From Phycomyces nitens (taxonomy: Eukaryota > Mucoromycota > Mucoromycetes > Mucorales > Phycomycetaceae): a DNA stretch of 64,000 nt. The stretch spans positions 2,914,001 through 2,978,000 of the forward strand of contig JAHRBC010000004.1 of NCBI GenBank assembly GCA_022702545.1, read 5' to 3'. A model generated the notes under the pieces. It worked only from the letters and a program-made list of their open reading frames with translations. It searched no databases and was not told where the DNA came from. The position numbers and the translations under genes were made by a program. Positions 21,065 to 31,429 of the stretch are shown here, one piece after another; the stretch's first letter is position 1; the number at the start of each line of letters is the position of its first letter.

Positions 21065-22051
21065 TGCTAGTTCGCTGGTTTCTCTGCCGCCGGTTCTTGC
21101 TTGAGGGGAGGCATTAAATGCCCATGATAGGCCCAAATGATGAGATGATGCTAGATTCTTTTTTTTTTTTAAAAAAAAAGATAGTGCATTCTGATGGTCC
21201 CATAAGTATAATAATGCTTCCCTCGTATTTTCGTTGTATTTGACAATAAATTTTTATTTTGATCAAGTATATTAGTGGAAATGAATAAAACCCATTTTTA
21301 TTATCAAGTTTAAACTGTTCATTTTATACTTGGCCCAGAACAACATGTTGGTTGTCTTGATACCTGAAAAAAAAAATTGCACAGGCCAGCACTTTTGACC
21401 AGCTATTAAATATAACCCATGTTTTATTGCTTCATTTATTTCCTTGAGGGCAGAGGACCTATCATTCATGTAAAGACAGTAGTTTTACTAATAGTTTTTG
21501 CACAGAGAGGCTTCCCTGTCATTTCACTTTTAGAATGTACCATGTCTGCCAAAGTCTGATGTCGATTTCTCTCAAGTTCAAAAAGTATTTTTTGGGGGTG
21601 TTAGAAGCTTTCATTGTTTTAATTTTTTCTTGTCAGTGATAGACCAAGTTTCTTTGTATTGATTGATAGCACAAAAGGTTGTTGCACGCAGTATGCTCTC
21701 GTGTCTGGAAAGGCATGCAATTTTCATTCCGCCTATGTTAAGCTTACTTACGATTCCTTTCTTAAATCTCAAAGGTTTTTGGGGAAAAAAAAGTCTGTGG
21801 GATGAGCATCTTGTACTTTGGACATGCTGTCAAAGATGCCGATTGAATTCAAGAGATTGAGAAAAGCAAAGTGTAAATGTTAGAGCGAGCAATAGTAATA
21901 GTCACGAATAATACGGTGAAAGCTTTGAATAGGTACCCAGCACAAATAGTTATAGAGAGAGAGAGTCAATAGTTAAGGTTTCTTAGTTGGAGATACAAAT
22001 AATTATTTATAGTATTTATAGGTTTCTACAGGCAAAAATGTATGCTGTCTA

Positions 22052-22257
22052 TTTACTAATAATAGCATGCTTGATCTATATATGAGAATAAGTTCATTTG
22101 GAAACCAAAGCAAAACAAGACATCTGGTACAAGGCAGACCTTGAAATGTATAGTGCTGTATTCGATTATATAAAGCCATCTAGTTATTTATTAAATAATC
22201 GGACAAATAAGCTATACTTTCCACGTTGGTATGTCAAGTATTTATAAATTAGTGGCA
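22052..22257. other. Unique 206 bp between right arm and Ty3 copy 2
   Basis: AT-rich sequence with no match in the window. It marks what lay beyond the arm before the insertion at the other side. Its last five bases, TGGCA, abut the 3' LTR of copy 2. Confidence 0.6.
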
Positions 22258-22605
22258 TGTTGTGTTTTAGGGTATTAAAACAATAAAAAATAGTAATGGA
22301 GATATAGACAGTAAGTGAGTACTTTGAGATTATATATAAGCTTGTCTTTATTAAGATACAAAATGTGCCGCTCTTTATATACTCTTTCAATGTACTGTTG
22401 CACTAGCTCTTGGACTTCCTGACACGTGGGGTCTTTCACCACATTAAGATATTAGATGGAGTAAGCTTCTGAGCTCAACATCCATGTTACTATTATTCTG
22501 ATGCATTGCTATAATCCCTTTATCGTACCTTATTAGCTCTCAGCTAATCTGTACTTATAGCTTATTTATATGTAAAATATACATTAATAAGGCTGGATCA
22601 CCACA
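22258..22605 (-). repeat. 3' LTR of Ty3 copy 2, 348 bp
   Basis: Minus-strand start TGTGGTGATCC at 22605, end ACACAACA at 22258. On the minus strand the flank after the LTR is TGCCA. Confidence 0.92.
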
Positions 22606-22618
22606 TTATCCCCACCCA
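22606..22618 (-). promoter_or_regulatory. Polypurine tract of Ty3 copy 2
   Basis: Directly upstream of the 3' LTR the minus strand reads GGGTGGGGATAA, a purine run in the expected place for priming plus-strand DNA synthesis. Confidence 0.7.
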
Positions 22619-22783
22619 GGTATTAACTGAATACCGTCAAATTCTTCTTGCACTTTTGTGATCAGCTTAATCCTTTTTATGATTGTATACATGGCCTGTG
22701 TATAAATCTGTATAATGTCTAATATTATCTTTTAAACGAGTACTCCGCGATCCTTAAACAACTCTTGTTTAAGATCTACTGCG

Positions 22784-23767
22784 TTAAATCTTTTGATAAG
22801 CTGGTCTTGCATTTCTTTTTCTTTTTGTGCCTGAATCTTCTTTAGGTGTCTGATGTGCAACTTTCATGTCCTTCAACAATCTTTTGTTGGCCTTATTGAT
22901 CTCCTTGATACCTTCTGGTACTTCACCAATTCTTTGCCAGTATTCCTTAATGAACTTTGGATCGGCAAAATGATCCTCTGACTCCCAGGTATCATGAGAT
23001 TCATCATAGTCTAACCATTTGCATCTGTAGATATACTTGTTCTTGTCATCTTTCTTATGACCAATAATAGCTTCAACTTCATAAAAGTCGTTCTTTTGCT
23101 CTAATATCTTATCTGAGACTTTCTTTAACAGAGAAGGAGGATAATTCCTGGGTTCTAAGAAACCCTTTTCATTCTTCAATACATATGTATTAGCAGCAGT
23201 TTTTCTGACAACAGTATAGAATCCCTTATACTTTGGATCCAACTTATTCTGTTTTTCTGTCACCAAAATCATGACTATTGATCCAGGAGCTAGATCCATG
23301 ATTTTATGACTTTTGTCGAAATTCTTCTTCTGCTTCTCAGTGACTTGTTTCACTTGCTCATACACTACAGGATAGACAATCTCAGTCATCCTCTTTATTT
23401 TCTCTTGCAACTCTTTCTGAATCTGTTCAGAATTCGCACTATCCTTCTCTTTACTAAAGTCCTTGAAGTCATTTGGATTCCTTCCAAACATTAAAGAGAA
23501 TGGTGTACTTTTAGTCCTAGCATTATACTTGCTATTCAGAAACAACTGTGCAGCTGGTACCTTCTGATCCCAATCAGCGACGTTTCCAACTATTTGTTTC
23601 TTGATGGTGTTCACTGCCGTCTGGACAGCTCTTTCACTCGTACCATTAGCTCTAGGATGATACTGCGATATCAACGCATGTTCAAAACCAATATTCTCTT
23701 TTATACATGTCATCAATGAGTTCACAAACTCTCGTCCACAATCACTCTGCAACTTTCTCATTGGACC
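22784..23767 (-). pseudogene. Integrase C-terminal half and chromodomain of Ty3 copy 2
   Basis: Begins just after the TGA at 23768-23770. It contains the second catalytic Asp (SDCGREFVN), Glu in TSERAVQ, the integrase C-terminal domain, and a chromodomain near the end (FYEVEAI ... YRCKWLDYDESHDTWE). Chromodomains of this class direct integration to particular chromatin. The frame itself is intact for about 325 codons. The C-terminus is a basic tail. Confidence 0.92.
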
Positions 23768-24715
23768 TCATGTGCTTATCACGTCCAGTACTTGTAAAGC
23801 AATAGTTGCTGTACCCTTATTTGGTATAGCGCGCAATATATAACACTTGCTTACAATGTCAATCATGACTAACAAGTACTCATTTCCTTTGGTCGATGTT
23901 GTAAACGGCCCAGCCAGAGCTATTCCCCAACTATCACCAGGAAGTGTTGCAGTTACAGGTCTTAAAGGATTATAACCTTTTCTTGTGATATTTTGACGTT
24001 GACACTTTATACACGCTTTTACTAGGTCATTCGCTTGATTCTTCAAGTTGGTCCAATAGATACCTTTTCTCTTCAAGGCATGTAGTATCGCCTCTACACC
24101 AAAATGACCTTTCAAATGCTCTTCTACTAGAAGTATATTCCTCTCATTCTCTGTAGGAGGAGTAAAGTATTCACCACTCAATATATCTGGAAGCTGTTCC
24201 ATAGTGGCTGCACTATTTCTCATTATGCACTTGGGCATATTAACCCCACCCAGTTCATTTGACCCTGTTTCAGTTTCTTCAGACAAACGCGACAACGCAT
24301 CCGGCAGTACATTAGAAACACCAGGCAAATGAACGATCTTAAAGTCATACTGTAAAATCGTGTCCATCCATGCAATCATCTTTAGATTCGCAACACGCTG
24401 GGTATGGAGGTATGTCATCGCCTTGTGATCCGTATACAAGGTGAAGTGAGAACCATAGATATACTTGTGAAAACGCTTGAGTGCAAATACCAAAGCTAAC
24501 AGCTCTCTTTTCGTTGCTGAGTATTTCCTTTTGCTTTTCGACAAACTCTTAGCTACGAACGAAATATAATTCATTTTGCCATCTATGACCTGATGCAACA
24601 CTGCCCCAATTCCAGTTAGGGACGCATCACAGCTAATACGAAAAGGAGAATTCATATCTGGATATGATAAAACTGTATCACTCAACAGTGCTTTCTTCAA
24701 GTTGACAAACGCAGT
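23768..24715 (-). pseudogene. RNase H and integrase N-terminal half of Ty3 copy 2
   Basis: RNase H motifs CDAS and TDHKAM, then the HHCC zinc site (HLKGHF ... CIKCQ) and the start of the integrase core. The first catalytic Asp of the core is replaced: GIALAGPF here (codon GCT at 23918-23920) against GIDLAGPF in copy 1. It is bounded by TAG 24716-24718 and TGA 23768-23770, both shared with copy 1. Confidence 0.92.
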
Positions 24716-24865
24716 CTAATGCTTGTCAGTCCACAAATGTGTAATCGACTTTTCATTCCTCAATGAATCTAGTGGCGACATTATTGCCGATACATTTGGG
24801 ATCAATGTTCTAAAGTAGTTGATCAAACCACAATAGCTCTGGATATCTTTACCCGTTCTTGGTTA

Positions 24866-25730
24866 AGGAAACTTCAAAACATTAACAAGCTTTCTGCGGT
24901 CCATAATAATACCATCAGGTGAAATATGAAAACCAAGCAGATATATTTCTTTCTGAAAGAAATGACACTTCTTCGGATTCAACTTCAAGTGTACCTTGTG
25001 CTCCTCAAACGTCTTGCTCGCACATACTATGTCATCCACAAATAATCTTACAAATGATAAACCTTCCAAAGATATACTCATAGTTCTTTGAAACTGTGAA
25101 CTGACATGCTTGATACCAAACACTGTACCAATGGGCTTGTACTGTATACATCGCCATGTAAAACTAAGCTTGTGTGCATCCTTTGGGTTCAACCGCAAAG
25201 AATTAAATGTAGACTTCAAGTCTAAAGTTGAATAAATATTTGCACTTTTCAAATCTTCAAACAACCCACTGATCAATGGCAATGGCATTCTGTCTATTGA
25301 CTTCAATAGAGAATTCAGCAGCCTTGGATCATGACAAACACGATAACCAGTCACTTCTCCTTTACCATTCGTCTTCTTGACAACAGTCAAAGGAGTATTC
25401 CATTCTGTGTTTGCTGACGCTCTTTCAACTATGCCATTTTCAAGCCATTCTTTCACTTGCTCATCCACTATTCCTTGTATCTTGAAAGGTATGGGATAAG
25501 GGCTTTTGAATGCTGTAGCATTTTCTAGAGTATCCAAGCAAACAACACTCTCAGGTATCGTACAAAACACACCTTTAGGAATAGACTGATTTTCATCCAT
25601 GAACTTTTGAATATAATTCACGGCTTCCTCAAACTGTTTGGGACCAACAGCCGGATTATTTTCCTTTTGTTCATTTTCTCTTTCTATGGATTCAAGCAGA
25701 TCACTCTTATTATTGAAACGTCTATCAGCC
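24866..25730 (-). pseudogene. Reverse transcriptase of Ty3 copy 2
   Basis: Linker plus RT with SPYPIPFK, DLKSTFNSLRL and the FVDDIV catalytic motif. It includes the 22 bp missing in copy 1. The 5' side is out of frame with protease owing to a small deletion near 25730. The frame ends at TAA 24863-24865, shared with copy 1. Confidence 0.9.
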
Positions 25731-26400
25731 TCTACGTTCCTCACTTGAATCCTTGTCATCATAAGATAAAGGTAAACCATAAATACCAATACCAAGAAGT
25801 GACATACAATCAGTATCAATACTAAAGTCATATTCGTGATTATTAGTTAAATTCATAACTTCAAACTCTCGCTTTATGGTCTTTCCATTACAAGTAACAC
25901 TTATAACACAAGTACCAATTCTCTTGATATAAGTATTACTGTCAGCTAGACGTATAAAAAACTTATGGAAATTATTCTTATTCACGAATTTTTTATTTAT
26001 GTAGTTTATATGGTTTATGAGAAGATTCTTCTCCAAGCAAAATTTCTTATCCACGGAACTGAACGTGGCACCACAGTCCAACAGAGAGGTTGTTCTAATA
26101 GAATTATTTGCAAGAATCGGAAAAGTGATGTTAGAGCTCATGTTATTAAAATCTTTCTTAATAATCATCTCATTTTGTTTGTACTTACAATCCAAGGCCA
26201 TCTTGGCCAGAGCACTCGAACCATCTTCATTCTCCTTGAACCACTTCGAAGAGGAACTGTCCTCTTTTCCCACAGGTGTTACAGTAGCTGCACTCGCAGC
26301 AGAACGGACTGCCATTCTGGACACCTTTGTCCTACTGTAACTTTCCTTTTCGGGACACGAGTGTCCCTTCTCCCAGGGGGTCTGCCTTGCAAGAGAAGCA
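25731..26400 (-). pseudogene. Zinc knuckle and protease of Ty3 copy 2
   Basis: The retropepsin active-site motif LLDCGAT lies in the middle. The zinc-knuckle end (WEKGHSCPEKE) lies in this frame, while its first cysteines (CFSC) are in the gag frame, so a frameshift has split the knuckle near 26400. Copy 1 is in one frame here. Confidence 0.85.
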
Positions 26401-27555
26401 AACATTCTCTTTGATTGCCTTCTTAAAGTCCCAGGAAGACTTCTTGTGCTTCTGAGCACTCTCGCTACCAACCAAAGACCTCTTCTTACCCTTGTATTCT
26501 CCAGTGGAGGAAGCATTTCCTCCATTAGCCCGGGCATACAAGTTCCAGGCGTTCACTTCCCTAGTCTCACTAGGATTGTGAAGTAACGCAGAAGAGTCAC
26601 TCGATACTGCACTTACCAGGTCGATGATGTCCTCGACCTTCGAGGGCATCTTGGTACGATAGTTGGCAGAGAGGGGGATGAGACATCCCTTCCGGACTTC
26701 CGGCCTCAGATTCCACCAGAAGCAGAGAACCAACTGGACACCATCTTCGAGACCAGCCTGTCTACGAAATTTCTGAAATTTCGCTCCAAAGGAACGAGCA
26801 GACTCATCTTTGCCCTGTTTCATGCACCAGACACGGCCCATGTTCATAAACTTTCTGAAAGGAGTATCGTAGTGATCCAATAGAAGGCTCTCAGCCTTCT
26901 TCCACTTGTACTGCTTACCCTTTAGCTTATCTTCAAACCAGGATCGCTCCTCCTTGTTTAAACAAGGAGGAAGCAATCTCTCCCAGCTGTCGTCTAACGA
27001 CAGGGAGTGGGTTTCCAGCACCGTGGTGAATTCTTGACAGAAGTCATACACCGAGTCGAACACATCTTTGTTCGCCTTGACTTGGAAAGACTCGGTCCTC
27101 AGCTGCAGGAAAGGTAGGTTGTTTGGGACCAGCACGCTCTTCTTGTCCCTGGGGTCAGCAGCGGGAGCGTTGGAGGCCTCGAGCACCTTCAAGGACTTCT
27201 CGGCATCCACAAAGAGTTCTTGAGCATCCTTGTAGAGCAGGGTGGCCTTCTTGGTGGCATCGGACTGGGAATCCATCTTGGAGGCGGCCAGGTAGTCACC
27301 AAAGAGAGAGTAGAAGATACTCTTCTTTCTTCTTACATCCTCCTTTGCTGATTCCAGCAAGAGGGCGGCAGTGGCTTCCATTTTGAAGTTAAACAGGACA
27401 TCTGTCTCATTCCCAGCGGACAGGACAGAGGCAGGAGCGTTCTCACCAGAGATGGACATTTCCACATCGGTGTCAGGGTGGTCAACAGAGTTGGGAACCA
27501 AGGGGGAGACCAAACCAGATTCGGCAGGGGAGTCGACGGCAGATTGGGAAGACAT
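26332..27555 (-). pseudogene. Gag of Ty3 copy 2, 407 codons
   Basis: Long open gag frame with a capsid-like centre and the first half of a zinc knuckle. The last ~20 codons are out of frame. It has an N-terminal segment absent from copy 1. Protein identity to copy 1 gag is only about 75% by eye, against about 98% in the RNase H-integrase region. Confidence 0.88.
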
Positions 27556-27583
27556 GTTTATGAAATGAATTCAAAGTAAAGAA

Positions 27584-27872
27584 TGTTGTGTTTTAGGGTA
27601 TTAAAGCAATAAAAAATAGTAATGGAGATATAGACAGTAAGTCAGTACTTTGAGACTGTATATAAGCTTGTCGTTATCAAAATACAAAACGTGCCGCTCT
27701 TTATACTCTTTACAAAAAAAAATAGTTTGTGACGTTTATTTTTCTCACTGATAAGAACCCACGATAAATCTGAGCTCCGGCTCCTTACAAACAAATAGCT
27801 CTTTATACTCTTTTAATATGCTGTTACACAAGACCTTGGACTTCCTGATACGCGAGGTTTTTTACCACATTA
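27584..27872 (-). repeat. Rearranged 5' LTR of Ty3 copy 2
   Basis: 27584-27711 matches the LTR. About 90 bp of foreign sequence follow, bordered by a repeat of CTCTTTATACTC. LTR sequence then resumes at about 27801-27872 and stops at the TA where the MITE begins. The outer LTR end with TGTGGTGATCC was not found. Confidence 0.8.
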
Positions 27873-28192
27873 GGCCTGGTCAACCGTAAAATACCGCGCT
27901 TTGTTCATTTTTTTTTGTTGACCAGTGATAGTATGATAACATTGCCAATTGTGAGCGCAAAAGCAGCGGTTTACTACCTTTTATCGCACATTTGAACCTA
28001 TCAAAATTTTGTTTTTGCATGGATAACCTATTAGAAAGAAATAGTCTTTTTCTTGCATGATTTTAACAGGATTTTTCATGTTAAAATTTTTACGTTTTGT
28101 TCAAATATTTTTTGAGACGTTTTGACGAACATATCTAATGATGCTTATTAAAAAAATTGAACAAAGAGTGGCATTTTACGGTTGACCAGGCA
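27873..28192. mobile_element. 320 bp Tc1/mariner-type MITE in the 5' LTR
   Basis: Terminal inverted repeats of about 40 bp (GCCTGGTCAACCGTAAAAT near the left end, its reverse complement near the right), with further similarity including CTTTGTTCA. The element is flanked by TA at 27871-27872 and 28193-28194, the Tc1/mariner target duplication. No coding capacity. LTR sequence does not resume on the right side, so a rearrangement happened in addition to the insertion. Confidence 0.88.
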
Positions 28193-28194
28193 TA

Positions 28195-29899
28195 ATACTC
28201 TCACAGTATTCTTATTTCCCTTACAAGGTACAAACAAACCATATACCTCAAACTCAATAAACTCAATCACAACTGTGATATTCTTTATTTTGGAAATGCT
28301 TTTAGAGCGTTTCTTTATCAGGGAAAAGTTATGTACGTCTATATTTGAGGCAAGAAAGAAAGGGCAAAGCCTAAAGGATATGCATACATATTTTTAAAAA
28401 AAATAGTCTTTTCTACGGTGCGTCCAACTAATTATTTTTTTATTAACCGTCTACTTGAGCGTGCTCGGTATATCAATTTTAATGGATCACCGACATTTGG
28501 CCGTTTAGTGAGCTTAATTTCTAATATCAGATACTAACCCAGTGGTCAGAAAAACTTATCTAATTTATAATACGATATTAGGAGAAAGAATTAATTCAAA
28601 CACCGTCGCATTTTTTTTTGGGGACGGAAACTACTATCCTAATAAATTCCCACACTGCTAGGACTTTTAAATAATTATAAAATATAAACTCAGGATAGTA
28701 TGATATTTAAAATATTCATATACAGACCAGGAAAACCTTGGATCCAAGAGAGTATGTGTGCTTATAAAATTTGAGGTTACTTTAAATTCTTTGTCTTTGG
28801 ATCAAATAAAAGAATGTGTGCTGAAATACAGATGTGCAATTGTAAAAATACATATAGGACCTGGTAGATATCGAAGTTTTTTTTCCTCTAGGATAACAGA
28901 CGTTCAATTGATACGCAATATCTCTGCACAAGTGAGCCGTACATACATAAGACCATCCCTCGCCCAAGTCTCACCTCCTTTCACTTACACTTCTACAGCA
29001 CGCTGGTGTTGGTTTTGGGAGTCACATCTCTCTCTTGGAATTTACACTATCTGATGGTGATTGATGTGCAGTGAGATTCCTAGCAGACAGCAGCCATTTA
29101 CTTTTAAAAAACGGATATATATGTCTCGCAATGTGCTTTATGTGGCTATGTTGGAGACAACGAACAGATATTTTGAGTATAGTTTCATAAAAAGCCAATT
29201 CAACATTAAATTATAACCCGGTTCCTGGACACTCTTGCCTCCCTCAAGTTAGACTACCTTCTCCTTCTCTCTTCTCCACAGTTGATCAAAGCCCGCAATA
29301 CCACAGTGTCCTCATACATTGTTCTGGGATGCATTTTACGTGCTATATAAAAGGCTCACTTCCGATATATATTTAACGACGCTCCATTTTTCACCAGCCG
29401 AGTTGCAGCTATTCCCATTCTAAACGTTAAATGACTCGAGTTAGAATTCTCTCTCAAGAACACAGCTTAAATTCCTAGCTACTTAACCTTCCGGTAAAAG
29501 TTCCTTTAATAAAAAAAAATACAAAAACATAATGACAAATAATAATATCAGTCAACGTACACAATGCACTATATGTCTGATACAGTACATGGCTAAAATG
29601 AATAAACTTTGCCAAACTGCAAATAAGAATCGTCAGATCATTACACTCCAACCAAGATTAGAAAAGAAATTACTTAGTTTTTTTTTTACCTTGAAAATAA
29701 AACTGCGTTAACAAAGCCCTCGCATAATTAGCTGAAAAATAATTCGATAGAACTACACCTCGCCATGAGTTGTCCGCGTTTCTTCGTAGAGGAATTATTT
29801 TCCTTTCCAAGGCCAACAATTCCTTGGAAGATAAAGGCACCATGAACATCCCTCAATTAACGACTAGAAGCATCATCGAATGTTGGAAAGAAACTGATA
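28195..29899. other. AT-rich intergenic DNA
   Basis: No supported gene. A promoter-like TATATAAAAGGCTC lies at about 29344, but only a very short frame follows (ATG at 29431). The ORF at 28758-29054 has no recognisable domain. Confidence 0.5.
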
Positions 29900-30778
29900 C
29901 CGTAGCTTCAAACCATGGGTAAAGGAGACCTAGATTAATTACTACTGATAATACTGTCCTTTGTTTCAGTGCAAGGCGATAATGTTTTGAGAGATATAGG
30001 TATTACCAGCAAAATTCTAGACTTGATGGTGTTGTTGTATGTAGAAAGATGATTATCAATTATATTTGGACAAATATATTTGCTTCTTATGTATCAGTGC
30101 CCAGACCAAGACTGACACCTGGACAGAAGAATCGGTTTCGTTGAGCAAGAACCAGGGTCAGTTTGATAGTTGAGGACTGGGGGAGTTCTATATGGTCAGA
30201 TGAGCCTAAGTTTATGGTAAAAGGCAAGGATTCAGACCAATCTGTGATTTGTGAACCTACAGGATGCTTTCGGTATAGACATATGCTTCAAGTCGAGCAG
30301 TTTGGAAAAGGTTCAGTAATAGTGTGGGGTTGCTTCTTGGCTGGAGGATTTAGCCCTCTAACAGTGTTCAATGAATCTGTCGATAAAGATGTGTATGTTG
30401 ATTGTTTGTCCCAGAAATTCAACCCTTGGTATCAAAAGTGGAATAATGAACATTATACCATCTTTATCTTCCAAGAAGATTGTACCCGCCGATATACTGA
30501 ATCTTATAAGACATGGTAGAAAAATTAATGGCAAATCAAGCGCTTTGACTACTGGCCATCTCAAAGCCCTGATTTGAACCCAATTGAGCATGTCTGGAAG
30601 GCTATAAAAGACCGTTGCAGAGCAAAAGACATAAATCAAGAATTCTAAAGGTCTCAAGGCTTGTATTGCCAATTAGTGGGAGCAGATGGATCTTGAATTC
30701 TGTGCAAGGCTTGCTGCAAGTATGCCTGATATAATTATGGTTGTAATTGCTGTTCGTAGTGGAAGCACTTGATATTAA
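29900..30778 (+). pseudogene. Tc1/mariner transposase, decayed
   Basis: Recognisable blocks in order: a GRPRLITT-like linker motif, WSDEPKF (first catalytic Asp), VIVWGCF, QEDCT at the position of the QDN motif (second Asp), WPSQSPDLNPIEHVW (third acidic residue, Glu), then a C-terminus with WEQMDLEFCARLAASMP ending GST. In-frame TAG 30517-30519 and TAA 30526-30528 interrupt it, a frameshift lies near 30650, and the final codons read GST-TGA-Y. The count between the second Asp and the Glu is 35 residues in this copy. No terminal inverted repeats were found. Confidence 0.88.
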
Positions 30779-31429
30779 ATACTAATTAATATTTTTTAAA
30801 AAAAAATAATTCAAAATCTATACGCTATTGACTATTGAAACACAAAGTCTTGAGTCTTTACAATGAATAAATATATAAAAAATATTTGTTAAATAAGATA
30901 ATGTAAAGGTATCTTTAAGGTTGCCTTTGAACGAATTATTTGTACTTCTTTTGCTATTTGCCATGTTAGTATTAAGATATCTTCTTTCACCAGTTTGGTA
31001 AAGATGGCTTCAACTAAATATCCCAGTGTAATAAAGATATTTAAAAGGCTCAATAATGTATAATTAAAAACTTCTTGTTTTGGTGTAATGTTTTGAACTG
31101 AAATTGGGATCAGCAAAAGATTCAAAGAGATACAACAAGGCCATATGAACACCAACTTGTTCAACTCTTAAAAGTGGGTTCATATTTAAAGGGTTTGGGT
31201 GCATTTTACTAGTCCGATGTTATTATTATTATTATTATTATTTTAATATTTTGGCTGCTACTTTCAACTCTCAAAAATAATAATCAGGGCCAGATTACTG
31301 AAGCAAGAGTGGACAGAGAAAGAGAGAATATAGAGAAAGAAAGAGAGAAAGAGAGAGAGAATATATATATGTCTGTGTGGGTGAATTAATATCTTTTTCT
31401 TATTTCTATTTTGAGTCCCAATAAATTCA
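30779..31429. other. AT-rich intergenic DNA with microsatellites
   Basis: An (ATT)n run lies at about 31220-31242 and a purine-rich GA tract at about 31312-31366, just upstream of the PXA gene. No gene seen. Confidence 0.6.

Larger units (their letters stand above)
19213..22051 (+). repeat. Right arm of a large inverted repeat
   Basis: Reverse complement of 15714-18550. The outer limit is about 22051, where the left arm is cut by an LTR. Read on the plus strand it carries a TATA-like GTCTATAAAGAC at about 19532, an 83-residue ORF and an intron-rich region. The two arms differ by only a few substitutions and a net 2 nt of indels in the parts compared by eye. Confidence 0.93.
22258..27872 (-). 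mobile_element. Ty3/gypsy chromovirus with both LTRs (copy 2), inactive
   Basis: Minus-strand element with 3' LTR (22258-22605), polypurine tract, integrase with chromodomain, RNase H, RT, protease, gag, and a rearranged 5' LTR (27584-27872). Order and motifs fit the Ty3/gypsy chromoviruses. It has a frameshift between gag and protease (near 26400), another between protease and RT (near 25730), three stops shared with copy 1, and an Asp-to-Ala change at an integrase catalytic position. The 5' LTR is broken by an insertion and by a MITE. Confidence 0.95.

Noticed and set aside
28758..29054. 98-codon ORF on the plus strand
   Set aside because: No domain, no splice-linked neighbour, and located in transposon-rich intergenic DNA.
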